NCBI GenBank assembly: GCA_021850405.1
Contig: JAJZMA010000008.1
Location: forward strand, 1 to 16,038
Origin: a bacterium
GTDB lineage: Bacteria; Chloroflexota; Dormibacteria; Aeolococcales; Aeolococcaceae
Direction of reading: 5' to 3'
Length of the DNA: 16,038 bases
In this document: in pieces, positions 7,545 to 16,038 of the stretch
Layout: each line of letters begins with the position of its first letter
How positions within the stretch are numbered: position 1 is the stretch's first letter
Made by a program: the position numbers and the translations under genes
The notes under the pieces: generated by a model
Database searches by the model: none
Seen by the model: only the letters and a program-made list of their open reading frames with translations
What the model was told of the DNA's origin: nothing

Positions 7545-8018
7545 TCACCATCTGCCCCTTGGCCCCACCCGCATGTGATCCACAAATCGAGCGTATGTCA
7601 ACGGAGGAAAAAGCAACGATGGATAGGCATCCTGTACCTGTTCAACGAACGCGACGTAGCCCTGCATCACCCCAACTCGAACCCGCTTGCCTCCCCTAAA
7701 CTCAAACACATGTAACTGTCCGCCCCACCAGCCAACCACTTTCTCTAGATCGGACATCGGCAGAACCCCATGACTAAAGGCCGTCCACCAGGAGAACATG
7801 CCGTCATCAATGACGACCGCGTGGCTGTTGACTTCGAGGAACATAAAGGCACAACCACCCACGATGGCAATCCACAACAGCATGAACAGCCAGGGTCCGC
7901 CTTGTACAAGGCTTAGGATCAACCCGAACAGACCGCTCAGGAGCATAAACGAAAACAACGCTATAGATGCTGGGGGTGCAACCGGTGCCCGATATTCAAT
8001 CCTGGCTGGTGCGTCCAC
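7545..8018 (-). CDS. Two-helix membrane protein with beta-rich PH-like domain, unknown function
   Basis: The chosen start is GTG 8018, because GGAGG (8029-8025) stands six bases before it. An upstream ATG at 8126 would add 36 Cys/Arg/Trp-rich residues and has no such site. The 157-aa product begins 'MDAPARIEYRAPVAPPAS' and has membrane segments at about 17-38 and 43-62. A domain of alternating polar and hydrophobic residues follows (about 66-135: 'SHAVVIDDGMFSWW', 'LPMSDLEKVVGWWGGQLHVFEF', 'GKRVRVGV'). The layout of two helices and then beta-strands with a 'l.-Iekv' turn resembles bacterial PH-domain (bPH2/YcxB-like) membrane proteins. This is a resemblance by eye, not a firm assignment. Trp-rich for its size. 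Convergent with the Pro-Gln protein gene. Confidence 0.7.
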   Translation of the reverse strand: MDAPARIEYRAPVAPPASIALFSFMLLSGLFGLILSLVQGGPWLFMLLWIAIVGGCAFMFLEVNSHAVVIDDGMFSWWTAFSHGVLPMSDLEKVVGWWGGQLHVFEFRGGKRVRVGVMQGYVAFVEQVQDAYPSLLFPPLTYARFVDHMRVGPRGRW

Positions 8019-8175
8019 CCAACTCCTCCATACAATTTTTCGAAACTGCAGCGCGTCCCAGGCTGAGTTGCAACACCGCCGGACCCGAGACCAGATGCCA
8101 ATGAGTCTGACACAACAGTGCCACAAGATCCACTTCCTTCTGCTGGCGAACCTCCCACGCCAACCTGAACGCTAC

Positions 8176-8201
8176 CCCTGCTGCAACTGTACGCAGCAGG
8201 G
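8176..8201. other. Nine-base-pair perfect hairpin, role unknown
   Basis: CCCTGCTGC (8176-8184) pairs with GCAGCAGGG (8193-8201) around an 8-base loop. It lies about 160 bases upstream of the minus-strand membrane gene and 260 bases past the terminator. No T-run follows on either strand. It could be part of a leader or a remnant, and no known element fits. Confidence 0.35.
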
Positions 8202-8460
8202 CAACACGTTGTCGATTTAGGCCACTGCCAGCTGGCCCTATGCGGTCTCAATCTCACTCCGGATGAGACTGGTGCGTCCAGGTGCGGGCCACCACTGCTG
8301 GAGTCTGGAGCAATGAGGGGAACCCACCAGTTGTCCATACCGTGTCAGGCTTGTCGCCTGGCTCCACCGGGTTCGAGTACTCCTCCAGAGCCCAGATTCC
8401 CGCAGGGGATCTGGGGTGCACGTGCATCTGTCGACTGTCTCATTCTGGCAAGTGCGCCCT

Positions 8461-8482
8461 AAAAACAGGAAGGCATTCCTGT
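8461..8482 (-). terminator. Intrinsic terminator after tRNA-Leu
   Basis: Read on the minus strand: ACAGGAA-TGCC-TTCCTGT followed by TTTT. The 7-bp perfect stem (two more pairs if a G-T pair is allowed) with a 4-base loop runs straight into the T-run. It lies about 105 bases beyond the 3' end of tRNA-Leu and would end the gap-pgk-tpiA-gpmI-secG-tRNA transcript. Confidence 0.7.
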
Positions 8483-8586
8483 CTGACCCCCGAAAAATCG
8501 CATACGCTCCGCCACGCTCGTTAACAGGGGTGCCACTTCTGCGTGGTTCAGCCACTTTTCGAGCAGAGGTTCAGATCTCCCACTGG

Positions 8587-8670
8587 TGCCGGGGAAGGGA
8601 ATCGAACCCTTACAGGCTTACGCCTACAGCGCCCTGAACGCTGCGTGTCTACCAGTTTCACCACCCCGGC
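8587..8670 (-). tRNA. tRNA-Leu (anticodon CAG)
   Basis: An 84-base class II tRNA. The acceptor stem GCCGGGG/CCCCGGC (minus strand, 8670-8664 with 8594-8588) is perfect, with discriminator A (8587). The anticodon stem CAGCG/CGCTG encloses TTCAGGG, anticodon CAG, reading CUG leucine codons. The long variable arm (around GTAGGCGTAAGCCTGT) is typical of leucine tRNAs, and the T loop is TTCGATT. CCA is not encoded. It lies 54 bases after the secG stop on the same strand, the secG-tRNA-Leu neighbourhood also seen in Escherichia coli. Confidence 0.96.
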
Positions 8671-8724
8671 CAGGATTGGGAGCTGTATCAGCCCGCGAGC
8701 TGTCTCCAGATCAAAGGCAACCCG

Positions 8725-8958
8725 TCAACCCCCAACAGCCTGTGAAAGGATCGACAGGAGAACAAAAAAACCAAGCAGTATAAAGGAGGCTACCAGTAGC
8801 TTCTTCTCAAAGCCCCTCCTCCGCCTGTAGCCACCCATGGTGTCACTTCCACCACCTATCGTTCCACCAAGGCCCATGGCTTTGGGGGTCTGCAGCAACA
8901 CGCTCAAAATAAGCAGTACGGCCGCAACTATCTGGAGAAAAGGGATGACATTCTTCAT
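8725..8958 (-). CDS. secG: Preprotein translocase subunit SecG
   Basis: The small auxiliary subunit of the SecYEG channel, which helps SecA-driven export. The 77-aa protein has the family form. A first membrane helix ('FLQIVAAVLLILSVLLQ', about 6-23) is followed by the conserved loop 'LLQTPKAMGLGGTIGG'. Then come a basic turn 'YRRRRGFEKK' and a second helix ('LLVASFILLGFFVLLSILS', about 54-73). It lies 157 bases after gpmI and 54 before tRNA-Leu on the same strand. No good Shine-Dalgarno is seen before the ATG. A TATACT nine bases upstream may be a -10 box, so secG could also be transcribed on its own with almost no leader. Confidence 0.93.
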   Translation of the reverse strand: MKNVIPFLQIVAAVLLILSVLLQTPKAMGLGGTIGGGSDTMGGYRRRRGFEKKLLVASFILLGFFVLLSILSQAVGG

Positions 8959-8967
8959 CTCTACTGC

Positions 8968-8973
8968 AGTATA
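8968..8973 (-). promoter_or_regulatory. Possible -10 box for secG
   Basis: TATACT on the minus strand matches TATAAT in five of six positions and ends nine bases before the secG ATG. That would place the transcript start two or three bases before the codon (near-leaderless). No clear -35 box lies 16-18 bases upstream, so support is moderate. It would give secG and tRNA-Leu expression separate from the glycolysis genes. Confidence 0.35.
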
Positions 8974-9115
8974 CAGAGAAATAGCCCGTCTCCACCGTAG
9001 GCAACGGGCAGGATCAGCGCCAGCCGGTGCGCTTTCCCCTCATCCTCCATCTACTTCCGGGAGGAAGGATGGTAACCCTCTGCGAAGCCAGGTCAGCTGT
9101 GCGCAGGCCCCGGGT

Positions 9116-10657
9116 TCAGGTCGACCTGGCTGCCGTCTCCTCCCGGGCACCGAGCATCTCCTCTGGAACTGGCAGCTCCAGCAGCTGCAACACAAGAGGG
9201 GCAACCTCAGAGAGCTCTGCTGCCTCGACCCCCGTCTCCCCTGCTCCTGCTATGACAAGAGGAACCGGATTGGTGGTATGGGATGTCACGGGCTCCCCCT
9301 CCGGGCCCAGCATGTGCTCGGCGTTGCCGTGGTCTGCTGTAATAACAAGGACACCACCGGCCTTTTCCACAGCTGCCTGGATACGGCCAAGGCAGGCGTC
9401 TACCACCTCCACTGCACGGATGGTCTCTGCGAGCTTTCCCGTATGCCCAACCATGTCAGGGTTGGCAAAATTGGCAACCAGAAACTGGTACTTCCCCTGA
9501 GAGATAGCCTCCAGGAGAGTCTCAGTGATGCCGTCAGCTGACATCTCTGGGGCAAGATCATACGTGGCTACCCGCGATGAGGGGATCAGCACACGCGTCT
9601 CGCCAGGAACCGGCTCCTCAGCCCCTCCGTTCAGGAAGTACGTCACGTGCGCATACTTTTCAGTCTCTGCAACATGAAACTGCTGCATGCCGGCTGCGGA
9701 GATCTCCTCTACAAGGGTATGTCGCACCGGGCTTGAGGGGAATGCAACCTGAACGGGCAGGTTGTCCTCATACTCGGTGAATGTGACGACAGCCGGCCTC
9801 TCAAAGGACAGGTTAAAGCTGTCAAAGTTCTCATCCACCAGCACATGGACCAGCTGGCGCATCCGGTCGGGCCGAAAGTTGAAACAGACCACCAGATCCC
9901 GCTCCTGCCATGGGGACCGGGCGTCACCATCATCCGCACCGACCAGAACCGGCTCCACAAATTCATCAGTAATGCCAAGTGCATACTGCTGGCGCAGGTG
10001 CTGGACCGGGTCTGCTACCACAGTGCCCTCCCGCCCAATCATGACGCGGCACCACCGCTCTACCCTGTCCCAGCGCTTGTCCCGGTCCATCCCCCAGTAC
10101 CGCCCCCCAAGCGTTGATATGACGGCCCGCGGTGCCATCGCAGCGCAAAACTGCTCCAGGAACTGGGCACCGCTTTCTGCTGGTTCATCGCGACCATCCG
10201 TTATGGCATGAACACGAATTTTTGCCACTCCCATCCGGGCAGCCATATGGGTCACAGCTACCCCATGTGCCTGGTGACTATGCACCCCGCCCGGCGAGAT
10301 CAGGCCCACCAGATGCAGTGTCCCGCCGCGCTCCGCCAGCTGCTCCAGTGCTGGCGCAAGAACCGGATTGCTGTAAAGTTCCCCAGTCTCCACCGCCCGG
10401 CTGATCCGTGGTAGCGCCTGCAGGACTACCCTGCCAGCCCCAATGGTCAGATGTCCAACCTCAGAATTGCCCTGCTGCCCAGCAGGCAACCCCACCGCCT
10501 CTCCACTTGCTGCCAGCTCTGCGTGAGGGAACCTTCGCCAAAGCCGGTCCCAGACAGGAGTCTTCGCCAGCGCTACCGCATTGCCTTCAGATGCAGGGGC
10601 AATCCCAAATCCATCAAGGATAAGAAGGGTCACCGGCCGTCTGGCTGCTCCCCCCAT
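9116..10657 (-). CDS. gpmI: 2,3-bisphosphoglycerate-independent phosphoglycerate mutase
   Basis: Interconverts 3- and 2-phosphoglycerate in glycolysis with two metal ions and a phosphoserine intermediate. With ATG 10657 it is 513 aa, the usual family size. Earlier in-frame starts (up to 10864) would run inside tpiA and add unrelated residues. Visible motifs are 'LLILDGFG' (metal ligand Asp15), 'GQQGNSEVGH' with catalytic Ser65, 'HAITDGRDEP', 'GGRYWGMDRDKRW', 'FNFRPDRMRQL', 'NFANPDMVGHTG' and 'ITADHGNAEHM' (metal ligands). The ATG follows the tpiA TAG by one base, with a GGGGG stretch nearby as ribosome site. ATG 10672, overlapping tpiA, is a second option. Fourth gene of the gap-pgk-tpiA-gpmI run. 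Confidence 0.97.
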   Translation of the reverse strand: MGGAARRPVTLLILDGFGIAPASEGNAVALAKTPVWDRLWRRFPHAELAASGEAVGLPAGQQGNSEVGHLTIGAGRVVLQALPRISRAVETGELYSNPVLAPALEQLAERGGTLHLVGLISPGGVHSHQAHGVAVTHMAARMGVAKIRVHAITDGRDEPAESGAQFLEQFCAAMAPRAVISTLGGRYWGMDRDKRWDRVERWCRVMIGREGTVVADPVQHLRQQYALGITDEFVEPVLVGADDGDARSPWQERDLVVCFNFRPDRMRQLVHVLVDENFDSFNLSFERPAVVTFTEYEDNLPVQVAFPSSPVRHTLVEEISAAGMQQFHVAETEKYAHVTYFLNGGAEEPVPGETRVLIPSSRVATYDLAPEMSADGITETLLEAISQGKYQFLVANFANPDMVGHTGKLAETIRAVEVVDACLGRIQAAVEKAGGVLVITADHGNAEHMLGPEGEPVTSHTTNPVPLVIAGAGETGVEAAELSEVAPLVLQLLELPVPEEMLGAREETAARST

Positions 10658-10658
10658 G

Positions 10659-11446
10659 CTACTGGCCCCCATCTGCCTGGGCAGTGCTGGCACAAAGCGC
10701 ATGATAAATAGCTGTAAAACCATCAGCATCCAGGGATGCACCTCCGACCAGTGCTCCGTCCACACCCGGGATGGCAAAGAGCCCAGCTGCGTTGGCGGGA
10801 GTGACACTACCCCCATAGAGAATCCGCAGGCGTGCTTCAGCATCAGCTCCGATGCTACCAACAAGATGCTGTCGCAAAGCAGTCACCATCTCGCCAACTT
10901 CGGCCTGAGTTGCTGACTTTCCCGTACCTATCGCCCAGATCGGCTCATATGCAATCACACACCTTGACAGCTGCTCCTGGTCCAGCCCGCCCAGGGCTGC
11001 ATCGGTCTGCATGAGAACATGGGAGGCACTCATGCCGCTGTCGCGAATTTCACCGGATTCTCCAACGGCAAGTACAGCGCTCATCCCGCTGGAAAGTAGC
11101 GCCCGCAATTTCCTCGCCACAACCTCATCAGTCTCACCAAAGATTGTCCTGCGTTCGGAATGGCCCACCAGAACAGCGCCACACGTTTCCTGCAGCATAG
11201 GTGCTGACACCTCTCCGGTAAATGCTCCGGCAGGCTCGAAATAAACATTCTGGGCGCCAAGCTGTATGGAGGTGCCTGCGAGCAGCCGACTGAGCGGAAA
11301 GAGATGCACAAATGGGGGCAACAGGAGAACGTCGCAGCCCCCCTCCGCAAGTGATGGCATAAGGGAAGAAACCAGCTCAACTGCATCCAGCCTGTTCAGA
11401 TTCATCTTCCAGTTGCCCGCAAGCAACGGGCGACGATAAGCCGTGG

Positions 11447-11450
<4 letters not shown>
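10659..11450 (-). CDS. tpiA: Triosephosphate isomerase
   Basis: Interconverts dihydroxyacetone phosphate and glyceraldehyde-3-phosphate. The protein has 263 aa and the full set of catalytic residues: 'AGNWKMN' with Lys15, 'VLVGHSERR' with the electrophile His97, and 'AYEPIWAIGTG' with the base Glu169 and the mobile loop. The phosphate-binding 'LYGGSVTP' and 'GALVGGASL' are also present. The start is GTG 11450, whose last two bases are shared with the pgk stop (GTGA overlap). There is no separate ribosome site, so translation is probably coupled to pgk. The stop lies one base before gpmI. Confidence 0.97.
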
Positions 11451-14065
<2,615 letters not shown>

Positions 14066-14761
14066 ATGATGAAAAGACTGGGCCGAGTGTCGACGGGCAG
14101 GATGGCCATTGCTGTCGGGGGAGCAGTGGCATTAGCCGTAGTGGCGTTCGGGGTCGCGCGGGTGGATAGTTTGGGCCGCGGTGTCACTCCGGAGCGGCAG
14201 CTATCTGTTTCAAGCAGCGCCACGCCGATTCCAGCGGATGCCAGGTGCCGCGCCCGGAGCCTTTCCCTCGGATACGATCAAAGCGGTGCAGCTGGAGCTG
14301 GTAGTTTCCCGGGTTGGTACGTCGTGACCAACAACGGATCTGCGACCTGCTATTTGAGCGGTGTTCCACAAATCACGGTAACAAGGACGACGCCGGCTGG
14401 GTATCCATACGTGTTTACTGAGCTGCCAGCAGGCAACCATGGCACAGTCGCGATTTTGTCTCCAGGTGGCACGGCCTCGTTTCTGGTCGATATGTTCAGT
14501 TGCCAACTTGGGCCAGGCCAGACACCGGCTTCGGTCAAGAGTCCACCGCACCCACTCTCTTATGGCAACGTACGCATTGTTCTTCCTGGCTCATCTCATG
14601 CGTACTCCTTCAGCATTGGGCTTGGTCTAGTTGACTGCGGTCGTCAGGCGTGGTCGGTCAGTCCTCTGGCGAATGGTTTTACGCCGTACGGATCGTCCGC
14701 GACAGGGAATGCGAAGGAGGTGCATCCCGTGAACGGTGTGTCGCTCGTGCCGAACCAATAA
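14066..14761 (+). CDS. DUF4232 domain protein, membrane-anchored or secreted
   Basis: ATG 14066 follows AGGAGA by five bases. The 231-aa product has an N-terminal hydrophobic helix after a short basic stretch (about 12-32, 'RMAIAVGGAVALAVVAFGVA'). This is either an uncleaved anchor or a signal peptide. The rest fits DUF4232, a family of extracytoplasmic beta-rich domains common in actinobacteria and relatives: 'WYVVTNNGSATCYLSGVPQITV', 'LSPGGTASFLVDMF' and four cysteines (61, 95, 146, 191), which probably form two disulfides. The function of the family is not known. It stands alone on its strand and converges with a second DUF4232-like gene. Confidence 0.85.
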   Translation: MMKRLGRVSTGRMAIAVGGAVALAVVAFGVARVDSLGRGVTPERQLSVSSSATPIPADARCRARSLSLGYDQSGAAGAGSFPGWYVVTNNGSATCYLSGVPQITVTRTTPAGYPYVFTELPAGNHGTVAILSPGGTASFLVDMFSCQLGPGQTPASVKSPPHPLSYGNVRIVLPGSSHAYSFSIGLGLVDCGRQAWSVSPLANGFTPYGSSATGNAKEVHPVNGVSLVPNQ

Positions 14762-14779
14762 CCAGCGCCCACATCGGCA

Positions 14780-14935
14780 TCAGGTAGGGGATAGGGAACA
14801 AGAGATCGCCTGTCCACTGCTGGCACCACTCACTACCACCGTAAGTCCACCAAGTAAACCAAGCACCCCCATGAAGGCAGCAAGCGTCGGTGCCCAATAC
14901 ACAAATGACCACTCTGCAAATAGGAATACCACCAC
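14780..14935 (-). CDS. Possible 51-aa membrane peptide
   Basis: A short open frame from GTG 14935 (GTG 14932 also possible) to TGA. It encodes a hydrophobic stretch 'VVVFLFAEWSFVYWAP' followed by 'FMGVLGLLGGLTVVVSG', which looks like two membrane segments. It begins 25 bases after the minus-strand DUF4232-like gene in the same direction. No Shine-Dalgarno at normal spacing is seen, and no family is recognised. It may be a small membrane protein, the remnant of a larger one, or chance. Confidence 0.3.
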   Translation of the reverse strand: MVVFLFAEWSFVYWAPTLAAFMGVLGLLGGLTVVVSGASSGQAISCSLSPT

Positions 14936-14960
14936 CCTGCTGATAACACCAGTACCCAGA

Positions 14961-15677
14961 CTATGGATTTACAGGGAGAGCAGGCCCCCTGTGTACCACC
15001 ACCTCCGCAGCGGCATACATCGTAGCGGGATCGGCAAAGGGGAGTATTTGAACCGCACATGCTGTCGCCTGGGTTCCCGGCAATGCGACCTGCCCCAAAG
15101 AGCCCCTCCATGAGATTTCAGGGCGGACATCAGGAGCGTCAACGCTGCATTCAATTGGGTTTATCACAGTCCCAAATGCCACAAATCCATCCGCCGGAAC
15201 CAGAACCCTGGTGGTAGGTACCACGATAGGTGGCGCATTACCATTTTGATTGGGCCCCTGAGGGTTATAGGTTACACCCGACTCCACGGCTCCGGTCGTA
15301 GCTACATATGTAAACACTGGTGTAAACACTGGATAACCAGCCATGCTACATGCCTTGGCGCTTACGTTTTTCAACACGTATGCCTCTGACAGCGTAGTAT
15401 TCGCATCCACACCAAGATAGGGGCTCCCCGGCGTAAGCACAAGATCTGATGCGGTACAGGTTGGGAGCGCACCCACTGCCATGGGGGATGCTGACACTGT
15501 TGGGGATGGGGATGGGGAGGCTGAAGGGAAAGGTGAGACCCTGGCCGACGGAGTAGGTGTCGCTGCTGGCAAAGCAGGTCGCGAGGACTTAGTAGCAGCA
15601 CAAACAATACCCACCGACGCACCGACCACCGCAATTGCCACGAGCGCCCAGTAGACTCGCCTACTGGTAATCATCAT
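14961..15677 (-). CDS. DUF4232-like secreted/membrane-anchored protein with Ser/Pro linker
   Basis: The start is ATG 15677 (the second ATG, 15674, is adjacent). An upstream frame to 15941 overlaps the neighbouring gene and is Cys/Arg/Trp-rich, so it was rejected. The 238-aa protein has a signal or anchor helix (about 8-28, 'VYWALVAIAVVGASVGIVCA'). Cys26 is not in a proper lipobox (IVC). A low-complexity Ser/Pro/Thr linker follows (about 33-66). The outside domain has cysteines at 74, 110, 177 and 207, spaced much as in the convergent DUF4232 protein, with 'YVLKNVSAKACSMAGYPVF' matching its 'N.g..tC.l.G.P' segment. The two are probably distant homologues. It follows a small gene by 35 bases, likely one transcript. 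Confidence 0.8.
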   Translation of the reverse strand: MMITSRRVYWALVAIAVVGASVGIVCAATKSSRPALPAATPTPSARVSPFPSASPSPSPTVSASPMAVGALPTCTASDLVLTPGSPYLGVDANTTLSEAYVLKNVSAKACSMAGYPVFTPVFTYVATTGAVESGVTYNPQGPNQNGNAPPIVVPTTRVLVPADGFVAFGTVINPIECSVDAPDVRPEISWRGSLGQVALPGTQATACAVQILPFADPATMYAAAEVVVHRGPALPVNP

Positions 15678-15712
15678 GCCATCCACCCTTTCTATTCTCT
15701 TCAGCCATATTG

Positions 15713-16006
15713 CTATCCCCTTCTTCGCACTACCTGCCTGACGATTGACAACGCTGGCGCAGCCCCAAACCAGGCCGGCCAGGAAGAGGCGGCACGATAT
15801 TCGACATTGACTGTGTGACCTGTCGCGGCATCGACATAGTAAATGGCACACTTTGGCTCTTGCAGTTGCTGGCCGCCAGGAAGGCCAGGGGGGCCCATCA
15901 TGGCGTAGGCAGGGATCGTCTCCTGTACTGCAACAGCCCACACGTCCTCATGAGGCGCTGGCATGCCCACGCCACCCAGCAGATGTACCCATATGGGATC
16001 AGCCAT
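15713..16006 (-). CDS. 97-aa protein of unknown function
   Basis: ATG 16006 has GGGGAG eight bases upstream. TTG 16012 is in frame but closer to that site. An in-frame TGA at 16033-16031 closes the frame upstream. No membrane segment and no recognised family. The C-terminal part 'CAIYYVDAATGHTVNVEYR' recalls the strand pattern found at the end of many secreted or lipoprotein domains ('.vDa.TG....'), and 'DVWAVAVQ' fits with it. The protein may therefore be the tail of a larger gene whose first part lies in another frame beyond the window. Upstream of the DUF4232-like gene by 35 bases on the same strand. Confidence 0.6.
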   Translation of the reverse strand: MADPIWVHLLGGVGMPAPHEDVWAVAVQETIPAYAMMGPPGLPGGQQLQEPKCAIYYVDAATGHTVNVEYRAASSWPAWFGAAPALSIVRQVVRRRG

Positions 16007-16038
16007 GCCCAATACTCCCCATGTGTTCCTTCACGTCC

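Larger units (their letters stand above)
8019..8586. other. Non-coding interval downstream of the secG/tRNA-Leu transcript
   Basis: About 570 bases without a believable gene. Open frames here lack a ribosome site and family features. It contains an intrinsic terminator at 8461-8482 (minus strand) and a separate 9-bp hairpin at 8176-8201. The promoter of the minus-strand gene starting at 8018 should also lie here but was not recognised. Confidence 0.6.

Noticed and set aside
8837..9541. 234-aa + strand frame across the secG-gpmI gap
   Set aside because: It overlaps two firmly identified minus-strand genes and is Cys/Arg/His-rich, without supported start.
10658..10864. N-terminal extension of gpmI to 10864
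   Set aside because: It would lie inside tpiA and add 69 residues not found in the mutase family. ATG 10657 gives the normal length.
15496..15522. GGGGAT repeats on the + strand as a possible G-quadruplex
   Set aside because: They are explained by the Ser-Pro linker codons on the minus strand. The run is short and irregular compared with the 90-bp repeat.
15678..15941. N-terminal extension of the minus-strand DUF4232-like protein
   Set aside because: It overlaps the 97-aa gene and is rich in Cys, Arg and Trp. The signal or anchor helix begins at the ATG at 15677.

Overview
The window is GC-rich bacterial DNA with short Shine-Dalgarno-led genes. No phage, insertion sequence, CRISPR array or plasmid function was seen. 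The gene content points to the Chloroflexota / Dormibacterota / Actinomycetota part of the tree. It has a MarP-like CvpA-trypsin membrane protease, DUF4232-like four-cysteine secreted domains, Pro-rich membrane proteins, and a gap-pgk-tpiA-gpmI-secG cluster. This placement is an inference from gene families. I could not run a phylogeny.

Left part (1-4000): the 3' part of a polysaccharide flippase-type membrane protein runs rightward into a convergent upp (uracil phosphoribosyltransferase). A tRNA-Pro(UGG) follows on the + strand. Next come two tandem + strand paralogues of unknown function, each with an N-terminal membrane bundle and a homologous C-terminal outside domain. The second carries three copies of the membrane hairpin unit where the first has one.

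Middle (4100-8100): a minus-strand DUF1697 gene is broken by one apparent extra base in a T5 run. A divergent + strand gene encodes a MarP-like serine protease with an intact catalytic triad and the cysteine pair typical of the family. It is followed in the same direction by a four-helix membrane protein whose N-terminus holds fifteen Pro-Gln dipeptides encoded by a perfect 90-bp hexanucleotide repeat. A minus-strand two-helix protein with a beta-rich, PH-like C-terminal domain closes this section.

Glycolysis block (8460-13680, minus strand): gap, pgk, tpiA and gpmI are joined by 4-nt overlaps or a 1-nt gap. They are followed by secG, tRNA-Leu(CAG) and a hairpin plus T-run that looks like the terminator. 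The four enzymes cover the path from glyceraldehyde-3-phosphate/DHAP to 2-phosphoglycerate. secG supplies the small subunit of the SecYEG translocon.

Right end (13680-16038): a + strand DUF4232 protein converges on a minus-strand cluster. That cluster holds a 97-aa protein of unknown function, a second DUF4232-like protein with a Ser/Pro linker, and possibly a 51-aa membrane peptide. An isolated perfect 17-nt palindrome sits between the gap operon and the first DUF4232 gene.

I did not find a convincing new multi-gene system. The best leads are the repeat-expanded membrane paralogues, the hexamer-repeat protein next to the protease, and the frameshifted DUF1697 gene.
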